DNA of 64,000 nucleotides from Ruminococcus flavefaciens ATCC 19208 (GTDB lineage Bacteria > Bacillota > Clostridia > Oscillospirales > Ruminococcaceae), in assembly GCF_000518765.1 (NCBI RefSeq), contig NZ_KI912489.1:190652-254651 (forward strand), in the 5' to 3' direction. The notes below the pieces were generated by a model, which was not told where the DNA came from, ran no database searches, and saw only the letters and a program-made list of their open reading frames with translations. The number at the start of each line of letters is the position of its first letter. Position 1 is the first letter of the stretch. The position numbers and the translations under genes are program-made. Positions 57,458-64,000 of this stretch are shown here, piece by piece.

Positions 57458-58288
57458 ATGAAACGTGAGATACAACTATTTCCCGATATAAGGCTTATTT
57501 ATGATACTATTCCTGACATTGCGGATAAAAATATTCTTGAAATAAGTTATTGCGTAAAAGGTGTCTGTGAGTATAAGATAGGCAACGAATACTATTACCT
57601 GACAAATAAAAGCTGTATAGTTTTACGTCATGATACAAAATCGGAATGTCAAACTTTTTGTTCACCTAATTATTGCGGAATTTCAATACTTATAGACTCT
57701 CGCTGCAATAGTACAGGTTTTGCCGATATACTGGATATTTCGGATGTAATAAAAAGCATACGATGTACTGAACGGTGTGTATTGACATCAGAGGAAAAAA
57801 TACAAAAGCTTTTTTCTGACATATACAGCGAGAGCAGCGCTCCTAAAGCTTCAATGCTGAGAATAAAAACACTTGAACTGCTTATGCTGCTTAGTGAACA
57901 TAAATCAGTAAGCCGCGAACAGCAGGAGCTTATAGTAAGAGTGGGTGCTTTTATATGTCGTAATATATCGGATCACTATACTATCTCAGAACTTTCGGAG
58001 ATGTTCAATCTTAATCAGACTACGTTGAAAGAGCAGTTCAAGCAAACATTCGGCTGTCCTGTTTATTCCTATGTAAAAAAGAGAAAGATGTTCCGTGCAG
58101 CAGAGCTTATCAGCACTTCAGATATGCGTATAATAGATATTTCAGAGGAAGTGGGGTACTGCAATGCAAGCAAATTTTCAGGTGCATTCCGCGAAGTAAT
58201 GGGAGTTAATCCCAAGTATTACCAAACGGAGCATAAAAACCTCTTTGCTCAGAAAAATCACTTTATATCTGAAAATTACGCGTATTAG
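57458..58288 (+). CDS. AraC-family regulator of the iron cluster
   Basis: Protein of 276 aa, starting 1 bp after the reductase stop. A ~160 aa sensor domain precedes an AraC DNA-binding domain: HYTISELSEMFNLNQTTLKEQFKQTFGCPVYSYVKKRKM and MRIIDISEEVGYCNASKFSGAFREVMGVNPKYY. Its general form is close to PchR/YbtA-type iron regulators. Regulation of the feo-reductase cluster is inferred. Confidence 0.85.
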   Translation: MKREIQLFPDIRLIYDTIPDIADKNILEISYCVKGVCEYKIGNEYYYLTNKSCIVLRHDTKSECQTFCSPNYCGISILIDSRCNSTGFADILDISDVIKSIRCTERCVLTSEEKIQKLFSDIYSESSAPKASMLRIKTLELLMLLSEHKSVSREQQELIVRVGAFICRNISDHYTISELSEMFNLNQTTLKEQFKQTFGCPVYSYVKKRKMFRAAELISTSDMRIIDISEEVGYCNASKFSGAFREVMGVNPKYYQTEHKNLFAQKNHFISENYAY

Positions 58289-58393
58289 TATCATATACCA
58301 ACTTTTTTCTGTTCGGAGCGGAAAGAGCACGTTATATATGGTATTATAAATATAACGAAACCAAATCTTTCGATTTTTTACTGAGGTGATATT

Positions 58394-58690
58394 ATGAAAT
58401 TCAATGATATTCCATGGAAAAAAATACGCCTTATTGCAGGCGGAGTTCTTTTCGGCACAGCAGGTATCAGAGCACTTTCGAGCAAGGATGCAAAGAAATG
58501 CTATACACATGCAACGGCGGCTGTGCTTCGCGCTAAGACAGACGTTATGGCTACTGCTTCAAAAGTCCGTGAGAACTGCAATGATATACTTGCTGATGCT
58601 AAGGAAATAAACGAGCAGAGAGCAATTGAGGAAGAAGCTGCTGTTATTGCAGATAAGTGTGAGAAGATAGCTGATTCCAGCGAAGAATAA
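58394..58690 (+). CDS. DUF6110-like protein
   Basis: Protein of 98 aa with SD GAGGTG. An N-terminal membrane-like segment (IRLIAGGVLFGTAGIRALSS) precedes KKCYTHATAAVLRAKTDVMATASKVRENCNDILADAKEI and an acidic tail. Proteins of this type sit next to metal P-type ATPases in Firmicutes. They are likely accessory factors; the function is unknown. Confidence 0.7.
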   Translation: MKFNDIPWKKIRLIAGGVLFGTAGIRALSSKDAKKCYTHATAAVLRAKTDVMATASKVRENCNDILADAKEINEQRAIEEEAAVIADKCEKIADSSEE

Positions 58691-58698
58691 AAAGAGAA

Positions 58699-58725
58699 AC
58701 AGGTCGCATAGGCGGCCTGTTTTTA
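58699..58725 (+). terminator. Hairpin-terminator between the DUF6110 and ATPase genes
   Basis: ACAGGTCGC / GCGGCCTGT with a loop of ATAG, followed by TTTT. It may set a lower expression of the ATPase. Confidence 0.65.
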
Positions 58726-58739
58726 TAGAGGTGATAAAT

Positions 58740-60809
58740 ATGAAATGTAAAATAATGCATGAATCTAAAGGTCGTATGCGAGTGCGTTTCTGTATGAAAA
58801 GAATGACGCTGAAGCAGGCTGATATTGCAGAATATGCGCTGTCTGCAATAATAGGAGTTACAAGAGTACAGGTGTTTGACCGCACCTGCGATGTGGTCAT
58901 TGCATACACCTGTCCGAGAAATGAGATAGTTGAAAAACTTTCAAAATTCTCATTCAACGATGAAAAGAATACAGCTCTTGTCCCCGAGCAGACCGGCAGA
59001 AAACTGAATAAGCAGTATGAGGAAAAACTTGCAGCTTTAGTTATCAGGAGAGCGGTGAATAATTTTATTGTTCCGCAGCCCATACGCAGGATAATATCTG
59101 TTTTCAAAGCCGCAAAGTACATATTTCGTGGACTGAAATGTCTGCTGAAGGGTAAGCTTGAAGTGTCAGTTCTTGATGCAACAGCTATAGGAGTATCGCT
59201 TATGCGTGGAGATTTCAAGACCGCAGGTTCAGTAATGTTCCTGCTGAATGTGGGAGATATCCTCGACGAGTGGACACACAGGAAGTCCATAGATGACCTC
59301 GCGCGGACTATGTCCCTCGGCGTTGAACAGGTGTGGACGAAAACTGCCGACGGGCAGGAGGTTCTCATGTCAGTGAATGAAGTTCGCAAGGGCGATATGA
59401 TAGTAATCAGAACAGGCTCTATGATACCTCTGGACGGTAAGGTCATATCGGGCGATGCTATGGTCAATCAGGCTTCCATGACAGGCGAGTCTGTGCCTGT
59501 CCACAAGAGTGCGGGAGCTTACGTTTATGCCGGGACGGTTGTTGAGGACGGCGAGTGTACTGTCAGCGTTGAGAATACCGCAGGCGGCGGTCGCTACGAC
59601 CGTATCGTCAAGATGATAGAGGAGTCCGAGAAACTGAAATCTTCAGCCGAGGACAAGGCTTCGCATCTTGCGGATAAGCTGGTACCGTGGAGCTTGGGCG
59701 GAACTTTACTTACGTATCTGCTTACAAGGAATGTCACAAAGGCACTGTCTATTCTTATGGTGGACTTTTCCTGTGCTCTTAAACTTGCAATGCCTATATC
59801 AGTGCTGTCTGCTATGCGTGATTGCAGCCGTGCAGGGATAACTGTCAAGGGCGGACGTTTTCTTGAAGCTGTTGCGGAAGCGGATACGATCGTTTTCGAC
59901 AAGACCGGAACACTCACTCATTCAAATCCGCGAGTTGCACAGGTCATAACCTTCGGCGGACGCGACGAGGACGAGATACTGCGTCTGGCAGCCTGCCTTG
60001 AAGAGCATTATCCACACTCTATCGCTAACGCTGTTGTAGCTGCGGCAGCTGAAAAAGGGCTTGAACACGAGGAATTCCACTCAAATGTGGAGTATGTGGT
60101 GGCACACGGTATCTCAAGTATGGTTGAGAACGAGCGTGTACTTATCGGCAGTCACCATTTCATTATCGAGGACGAGGGTTGTACTCCGCCTGATGATCAC
60201 ATTTTCAGGCATTTACCAAAGGAGTATTCCCACCTGTATCTTGCCATAGGAGGCGAGGTTGCAGCCGTTATCTGCATAGAAGATCCATTACGTGAGGAAG
60301 CTGCTGACGTTGTGAAAAAGCTTCACGAATACGGCATATCACGGGTAGTAATGATGACAGGCGATAACGAGCGGACAGCAAAGGCAGTCGCTGAAAAAGT
60401 TGGAGTTGACGAGTATCACGCTGAGGTACTCCCCGAAGACAAGGCTGCATTTATATGCGCCGAGCATGAGGCAGGCCGCAAAGTGGTAATGATAGGTGAC
60501 GGCGTAAACGATTCTCCTGCGCTGAGTGAAGCCGATGCAGGCATAGCCATAAGCACAGGTGCAGCAATTGCACGTGAGATAGCGGATATTACTATTTCAG
60601 CAGATGATCTTTACTCTCTTGTCGAACTGAAACGCATGAGCAATGCACTTATGTCACGTATTGACTGGAATTACAGAAAAATTATCAGTTTCAATGGCGG
60701 ACTTATCGGCCTCGGTGTGCTCGGAGTCCTGCCGCCTGCGACATCTGCACTGCTGCATAATGTATCAACACTTGCCATAGGACTTCGCAGTATGACGGAG
60801 CTGAAGTAA
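58740..60809 (+). CDS. P1B-type heavy-metal ATPase with SC metal motif
   Basis: About 689 aa from the ATG at 58740 (SD GAGGTG). The N-terminus resembles a metal-binding fold without CxxC. The actuator has MTGESVPV, and the phosphorylation site is DKTGTLTH. The ATP domain has HPH-like EEHYPHSIANA (His-Pro dipeptide as YPHS) and GDGVNDSPAL. The membrane metal site reads DFSCALKLAMPIS, that is SC instead of CPC, as in a subgroup thought to export Mn, Fe or Co. It probably exports a divalent metal in excess. Confidence 0.8.
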   Translation: MKCKIMHESKGRMRVRFCMKRMTLKQADIAEYALSAIIGVTRVQVFDRTCDVVIAYTCPRNEIVEKLSKFSFNDEKNTALVPEQTGRKLNKQYEEKLAALVIRRAVNNFIVPQPIRRIISVFKAAKYIFRGLKCLLKGKLEVSVLDATAIGVSLMRGDFKTAGSVMFLLNVGDILDEWTHRKSIDDLARTMSLGVEQVWTKTADGQEVLMSVNEVRKGDMIVIRTGSMIPLDGKVISGDAMVNQASMTGESVPVHKSAGAYVYAGTVVEDGECTVSVENTAGGGRYDRIVKMIEESEKLKSSAEDKASHLADKLVPWSLGGTLLTYLLTRNVTKALSILMVDFSCALKLAMPISVLSAMRDCSRAGITVKGGRFLEAVAEADTIVFDKTGTLTHSNPRVAQVITFGGRDEDEILRLAACLEEHYPHSIANAVVAAAAEKGLEHEEFHSNVEYVVAHGISSMVENERVLIGSHHFIIEDEGCTPPDDHIFRHLPKEYSHLYLAIGGEVAAVICIEDPLREEAADVVKKLHEYGISRVVMMTGDNERTAKAVAEKVGVDEYHAEVLPEDKAAFICAEHEAGRKVVMIGDGVNDSPALSEADAGIAISTGAAIAREIADITISADDLYSLVELKRMSNALMSRIDWNYRKIISFNGGLIGLGVLGVLPPATSALLHNVSTLAIGLRSMTELK

Positions 60810-61312
60810 AATATTATGAAACAGGTCTGAAAGCGCAAGGAGTATCACGTAAGAAATATCCTCTGAGTCTGTGAGTATCGGGTGCAGCATATTCATTTGC
60901 TTTATGATCTCGTTATGCTTTTCAACGATCTCATCAGCGTTCTCCTGTTTTCCAAGGTCACAGGTCAGCATTGCTGCAAGAACCATGTAGGAATTGTTCT
61001 TGAATTTCCCTTTATGCAGCTTTTTATAGACTGTCTTGACATCGTCGATATACTGTTCGGGAGTCTCGGACAGTGCCATTTCACTGAGCAGAGCTAATTT
61101 CACAGCATCTCTGTATTCTGAGAAAAATCCTGTATGCTTATTGAGGATCTTGCGGCATTCAGTCAGTTTTTCAATATCAGCTTCTTTGTCAGCACCTGTA
61201 AATATCAGTCCTGCCGCTATGCTCATAATATCTTTTTCAAATATGAACTTCTTTGAAATGGCATTGCGATTCCGTAAAAAAGCTCACATTTGTTTCTTAA
61301 CCTTTCAGTCAT
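60765..61312 (-). pseudogene. DUF4003-like gene remnant
   Basis: From the ATG at 61312 (SD AGGAGGG) the reading is MTERLRNKCELFYG, then a frame break at a T6 run (around 61274-61280). The next frame gives a natural continuation into IMSIAAGLIFTGADKEADIEKL ... YMVLAAMLT. The C-terminus stops short at ISYVILLALSD and runs into the end of the ATPase gene. It is both frameshifted and truncated. Confidence 0.65.
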
Positions 61313-61426
61313 ATGTCCCTCCTTATTATTTTAACCATCTCTTTTTGCACTTTCAATGTAATAATACATCATTATTGTACATATGATACCTTAATATGTC
61401 AATACAGGATTCCGGCTTGATGCAAC

Positions 61427-61472
61427 AAAAACTCCCCATTGTATCTCAAAATGATGCAAAGGGGAGTTTTTT
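61427..61472. terminator. Terminator after the coiled-coil regulator gene
   Basis: AAAACTCCCC / GGGGAGTTTT around a 23 nt loop with A/T tracts on both sides. Confidence 0.8.
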
Positions 61473-61497
61473 AATGATTATCGGTTATTATGACAGA

Positions 61498-61983
61498 TTA
61501 CGGCTTCATTGTACATGAACCGGGACAATCAATCACCTTATTAAGCAGCTTAGTGATTATTTCGTCCTTTTTGTCTATCTGTTTTTCTCTGAATATCAAA
61601 TGATCTTCAAGCATTCCGATCTGTTTCTGCAAATGGTTCAAACGCTTTTCATAGTCGGCACGTATCTCTTCATTCTTTACTACGAGAATACTTATCATTT
61701 CATTTTTGTCATGTATCAGTGCTTTAAGGGCATTAATATCATCAGAACCGCTGTCATCGCTGAACATATCAAGAAGTACGTCTGCAAGCGGAACAATGGT
61801 GCTCTGATACTTAAAGCTTCCGGGATCATTGTTTTCCGAGAATATTTTCTTGATAGTTGCTTCGGAAATATAACAATTATTCTGTTCAAGCATATCCATG
61901 ATCTGTGAATTGGTAAGACCATTATCTTTTTTTACCTTGCGAAGTTTCTCGACTGTATCACGTTTTAGTTTGTTGATTTCCAT
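61498..61983 (-). CDS. HTH protein with C-terminal coiled coil
   Basis: 161 aa from the ATG at 61983 (SD AAAGGAG). The first ~60 aa (RKVKKDNGLTNSQIMDMLEQNNCYISEATIKKIF) look like a XRE-type helix-turn-helix. A long coiled coil (NEEIRADYEKRLNHLQKQIGMLEDHLIFREKQIDKKDEIITKLLNK) follows. It is presumably a DNA-binding protein dimerising through the coil; the targets are unknown. Confidence 0.65.
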   Translation of the reverse strand: MEINKLKRDTVEKLRKVKKDNGLTNSQIMDMLEQNNCYISEATIKKIFSENNDPGSFKYQSTIVPLADVLLDMFSDDSGSDDINALKALIHDKNEMISILVVKNEEIRADYEKRLNHLQKQIGMLEDHLIFREKQIDKKDEIITKLLNKVIDCPGSCTMKP

Positions 61984-62024
61984 TGGGTTTACTCCTTTGA
62001 TGATTCTGGAACTATTATTAAGAC

Positions 62025-62948
62025 TCAGAGCCATTTTTTCTTTTTGAAGAATATAAGACTTATTATAACTATTATGATACTTACTGCAATTACGATCGGA
62101 TAAGCTGCTCTGTACTCCAGCTCCGGCATATATTTAAAGTTCATACCGTACCAGCCTGCAATAAGCGTCAGCGGCATAAAAATAGAGGTTATTACTGTAA
62201 GCAAAGCCATAATGCGATTCTGCTTTATATCAAGCTTTGACTGGTATATATCTCGTATCTGAATTGAATATTCACGGAGCGAGGCTGTAAAATCATGGAG
62301 TCTTGAAACACGCTGTGTAAAAAGATGGAAATAGCGGGTATTCTCCTCCTTAAAGAAATCGTTTTCATTTTCTTCAAGTTCCTGACTGAGCTCAAGAAGC
62401 TGTTCATAGTGAACTCTGAGATCACGCAGATCACTTCTGATACGGCTGACTCTCAGTGATGGATCCTTTTCTTCGCCTTCGAGAATATTGGATTCGATCG
62501 TATCAAGTTCCTTGTCAAGATTTTCGAGAACTATCTGATCTTTAGCCACTATCTGTTCGAGGAAATCAAATATAAAGCGTTCAAGGCTGGGCATTATCCA
62601 GCGTTTGGTGCTGATGATATTGCCTATCAGCTTATTCACAAAGCCGCTGTCGTCAATAAATACGATACCCTTTTCGTCAAGGGCGAATGCAAAGTTTGTA
62701 TTTGGCGCTGAGATATTTTCTATGTTGGGAATAGAAAAAGTGCCTGTCAGCGAGTCGTAGTTTACCTCGGCTTTAGTAGAATGAATAACGGAAAGATCAA
62801 TATCCATTTCGATACCCATATCAAATTTATTCCTGTTTTCCAGCCATTCAGCAGATGTCAGTACAGCAACGAATTTATCGTTTTTGCTTTTGAAGTCCAG
62901 CTTTTTTGCTTTTTCAAGTGTGTTTTTTATATAATAATACATAGCCAT
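62025..62948 (-). CDS. corA: CorA-family divalent cation channel
   Basis: About 307 aa. The signature YGMNF before the last helix, two C-terminal membrane helices (LLTVITSIFMPLTLIAGWYGMNF and YPIVIAVSIIIVIISLIFF) and a long helical cytoplasmic funnel are CorA features. The start is set at 62948 because a good promoter predicts transcription from about 63015, after the longer upstream in-frame extension. The SD is weak. It transports Mg2+ or other divalent ions. Confidence 0.85.
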   Translation of the reverse strand: MAMYYYIKNTLEKAKKLDFKSKNDKFVAVLTSAEWLENRNKFDMGIEMDIDLSVIHSTKAEVNYDSLTGTFSIPNIENISAPNTNFAFALDEKGIVFIDDSGFVNKLIGNIISTKRWIMPSLERFIFDFLEQIVAKDQIVLENLDKELDTIESNILEGEEKDPSLRVSRIRSDLRDLRVHYEQLLELSQELEENENDFFKEENTRYFHLFTQRVSRLHDFTASLREYSIQIRDIYQSKLDIKQNRIMALLTVITSIFMPLTLIAGWYGMNFKYMPELEYRAAYPIVIAVSIIIVIISLIFFKKKKWL

Positions 62949-63021
62949 CACATATATAAATATAGTCTTGAGCGATTTGTGTATCGCTTTGCGGTTTTTA
63001 GTTGTTGAGCAGATATTAATT

Positions 63022-63050
63022 ATGATATCATAAATAAGAGAAATTGTCAA
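63022..63050 (-). promoter_or_regulatory. Promoter of corA
   Basis: TTGACA and TATCAT are 17 bp apart on the minus strand. Confidence 0.75.
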
Positions 63051-63058
63051 TTGAAAAG

Positions 63059-63095
63059 CCATAGAATCCTGAAAGTCTGCTCAGGATTACTATGG
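63059..63095 (-). terminator. Terminator after the Spo0A-C-like gene
   Basis: CCATAG-AATCCTGA pairs with TCAGGATT-CTATGG around one bulged base, with CTTTT beyond. Confidence 0.6.
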
Positions 63096-63184
63096 CTTTT
63101 GCTTTTTGTACGCACTGTGGTAAAATTTGCAGAACTCACAAACAACTCATAAGTGCACAGGGGAATGGAAAAGGCTGTTATTGC

Positions 63185-63601
63185 TTAAAGTTCATAACGT
63201 ATTGACTCGACAGCCATTGAAAGGACTTCGGAAATATAGGGCTTGTCCACTTTATAATAAAAGACTGACTGAATACGCTGCGGATCATACGCATACGCAG
63301 ATTCTATCGCTTTTCTCATATTGCGCTCAACAGCTTTTACATTTTTACCGTGATCCTTTGCGATCCGGGGATAGAGCTCCTTTGTCAGGGCTTTTAGAAG
63401 ATTCGGTGATTCTATAGCCATAAGTATTGCTTTTATAAGAAGATGATATCCGTTTAAATTAGGACGTATTCCGAGTTTACGGACAAACTTGACAACTTCC
63501 GTTTCAAGCTGATCTGTATGCAGCCTTGTATTTTCAGTAGACTGATTAGTTGGGAAAAGGTACTGTTCTTTTTCGTTAGTGATAGTATTAGCTGATAGCA
63601 T
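63185..63601 (-). CDS. Stand-alone Spo0A C-terminal-like DNA-binding protein
   Basis: 138 aa from the ATG at 63601 (SD AAGGAG). The segment VRKLGIRPNLNGYHLLIKAILMAIESPNLLKALTKELYPRIAKDHG, then VERNMRKAIESAY, matches the DNA-binding effector domain of Spo0A (which has the GIPAHIKGYQYLREAI-type start). The receiver domain is absent. It could bind 0A-box-like sites without phosphorylation control, in a genus in which sporulation is largely lost. I infer the role from the fold only. Confidence 0.78.
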   Translation of the reverse strand: MLSANTITNEKEQYLFPTNQSTENTRLHTDQLETEVVKFVRKLGIRPNLNGYHLLIKAILMAIESPNLLKALTKELYPRIAKDHGKNVKAVERNMRKAIESAYAYDPQRIQSVFYYKVDKPYISEVLSMAVESIRYEL

Positions 63602-63884
63602 ATTGGTTCTCCTTTTTTGTTCTTTCATTTGTTGATTTTTCTGTTTATTGCTTCTGTGGTTGACATCAGAATATTGACAGAAAATGCTATAAAACAGAAA
63701 TAATCGATTTTTTTGGTCTATTTATCATATATGCATTATAACATACCGACTGATTTTATGACAAGGTTTTTTCGGTATAATTTGAGGATATTTTGCGGTT
63801 ATTTTAATATCTCAAAAATATACCGCAAAATACAAAATGCAGCATATAGCTCAAAAAAGGAACATTTTGCTTTTCGGGTTAAGA

Positions 63885-64000
63885 TCAGCAGTCAAGATAT
63901 TTGTTTTTCAGATACTCTTCGATCGGCATAGCTTCTTCATTTGAGGCAGAAGCATATGCATAGTACGCAAGAATAACCGATGCATCTATTGCATTTATAA
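63885..64000 (-). CDS. C-terminal end of a protein running out of the window
   Basis: On the minus strand an open frame of 38 codons (INAIDASVILAYYAYA ... EEYLKNKYLDC) ends at 63885. It is hydrophobic at first, then acidic. Too little is present to name it. Confidence 0.45.
   Translation of the reverse strand, partial: INAIDASVILAYYAYASASNEEAMPIEEYLKNKYLDC

Noticed and set aside
60765..60809. Overlap of the DUF4003-like frame with the ATPase as a true overlapping gene
   Set aside because: The last part of the frame has no family resemblance and is antisense to the ATPase; it is better explained as truncation.
63713..63931. 72-codon forward ORF near the window end
   Set aside because: It has no SD, and its end overlaps the better-supported reverse frame ending at 63885.

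Overview
The window is chromosomal DNA of a cellulolytic or hemicellulolytic Firmicute, most likely a Ruminococcus (R. flavefaciens / R. albus group). The evidence is three secreted proteins ending in type I dockerins (two Ca-binding repeats with DxNxDG cores), low-to-moderate G+C, strong Shine-Dalgarno sites, sigma-A promoters with 17-18 bp spacers, and many small mobile fragments. Nothing was searched; family names come from motifs read by eye.

Layout. 1-7.1 kb: dockerin enzymes (end of a dockerin protein, a GH95-CBM32-CBM6-dockerin fucosidase-like enzyme, a CotH-dockerin protein) with a rhomboid-like membrane protein between them. 7.2-10.2 kb: a MORN-repeat protein downstream of an ABC-F ATPase. 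10.4-11.8 kb: an orphan sugar-binding lipoprotein. 11.88-12.5 kb: an array of four broken copies of the 5' half of a tRNA-Thr gene ending in one intact tRNA-Thr(CGT). 12.5-30.1 kb: an accessory island. It carries an IetAS-type ATPase/subtilase pair, a small membrane protein, a type II Thoeris pair (TIR-like ThsB, membrane-macro ThsA), a three-gene methylase/methylase/GIY-YIG-helicase restriction-like operon with a divergent XRE regulator, a RES-domain protein, a DUF6076-like protein, and a mobilization module (HTH, ribbon-helix-helix, TnpW-like, large serine recombinase). The recombinase ends next to the 3' end of a tRNA.

30.3-36.9 kb: a four-gene operon (GNAT, alpha/beta hydrolase, cysteine-protease-fold protein, SDR), two tandem HipA-like kinases, a degenerate copy of the mobile-element repeat with another tRNA 3' end, and a secreted cupredoxin/FN3 protein. 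37.0-43.5 kb: a sulfur/thiol region with an Rrf2 (CymR-like) regulator, a sulfonate-type binding lipoprotein, and a five-gene operon with two gamma-glutamylcysteine-ligase-family enzymes and a class II amidotransferase. Three very short ORFs with clustered Cys codons (CC, CCC, CKC) lie in this region. One of them sits in a textbook terminator/antiterminator attenuator in front of the ligase operon.

43.5-49.6 kb: tcdA, a frameshifted GNAT gene, two tiny genes with their own terminators, a third tRNA 3' end, a DtxR-like regulator, a truncated ABC ATPase, a methyltransferase, a ZIP transporter and enolase. 50.0-58.3 kb: an iron cluster (feoA, feoA, feoB, FeoB-associated Cys-rich protein, two DUF genes, flavodoxin, Tp47-like surface protein, ferric-reductase/FMN-binding membrane protein, AraC regulator). 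58.4-64 kb: DUF6110 protein and P1B ATPase, a DUF4003 remnant, a coiled-coil regulator, CorA, a stand-alone Spo0A C-terminal-like domain, and the end of one more gene.

The most interesting structures are the cysteine-codon leader system (37.7-43.4 kb), the split and tandemly repeated tRNA halves that appear to mark repeated integration (11.9, 30.1, 35.7, 45.4 kb), and the defence island between them.
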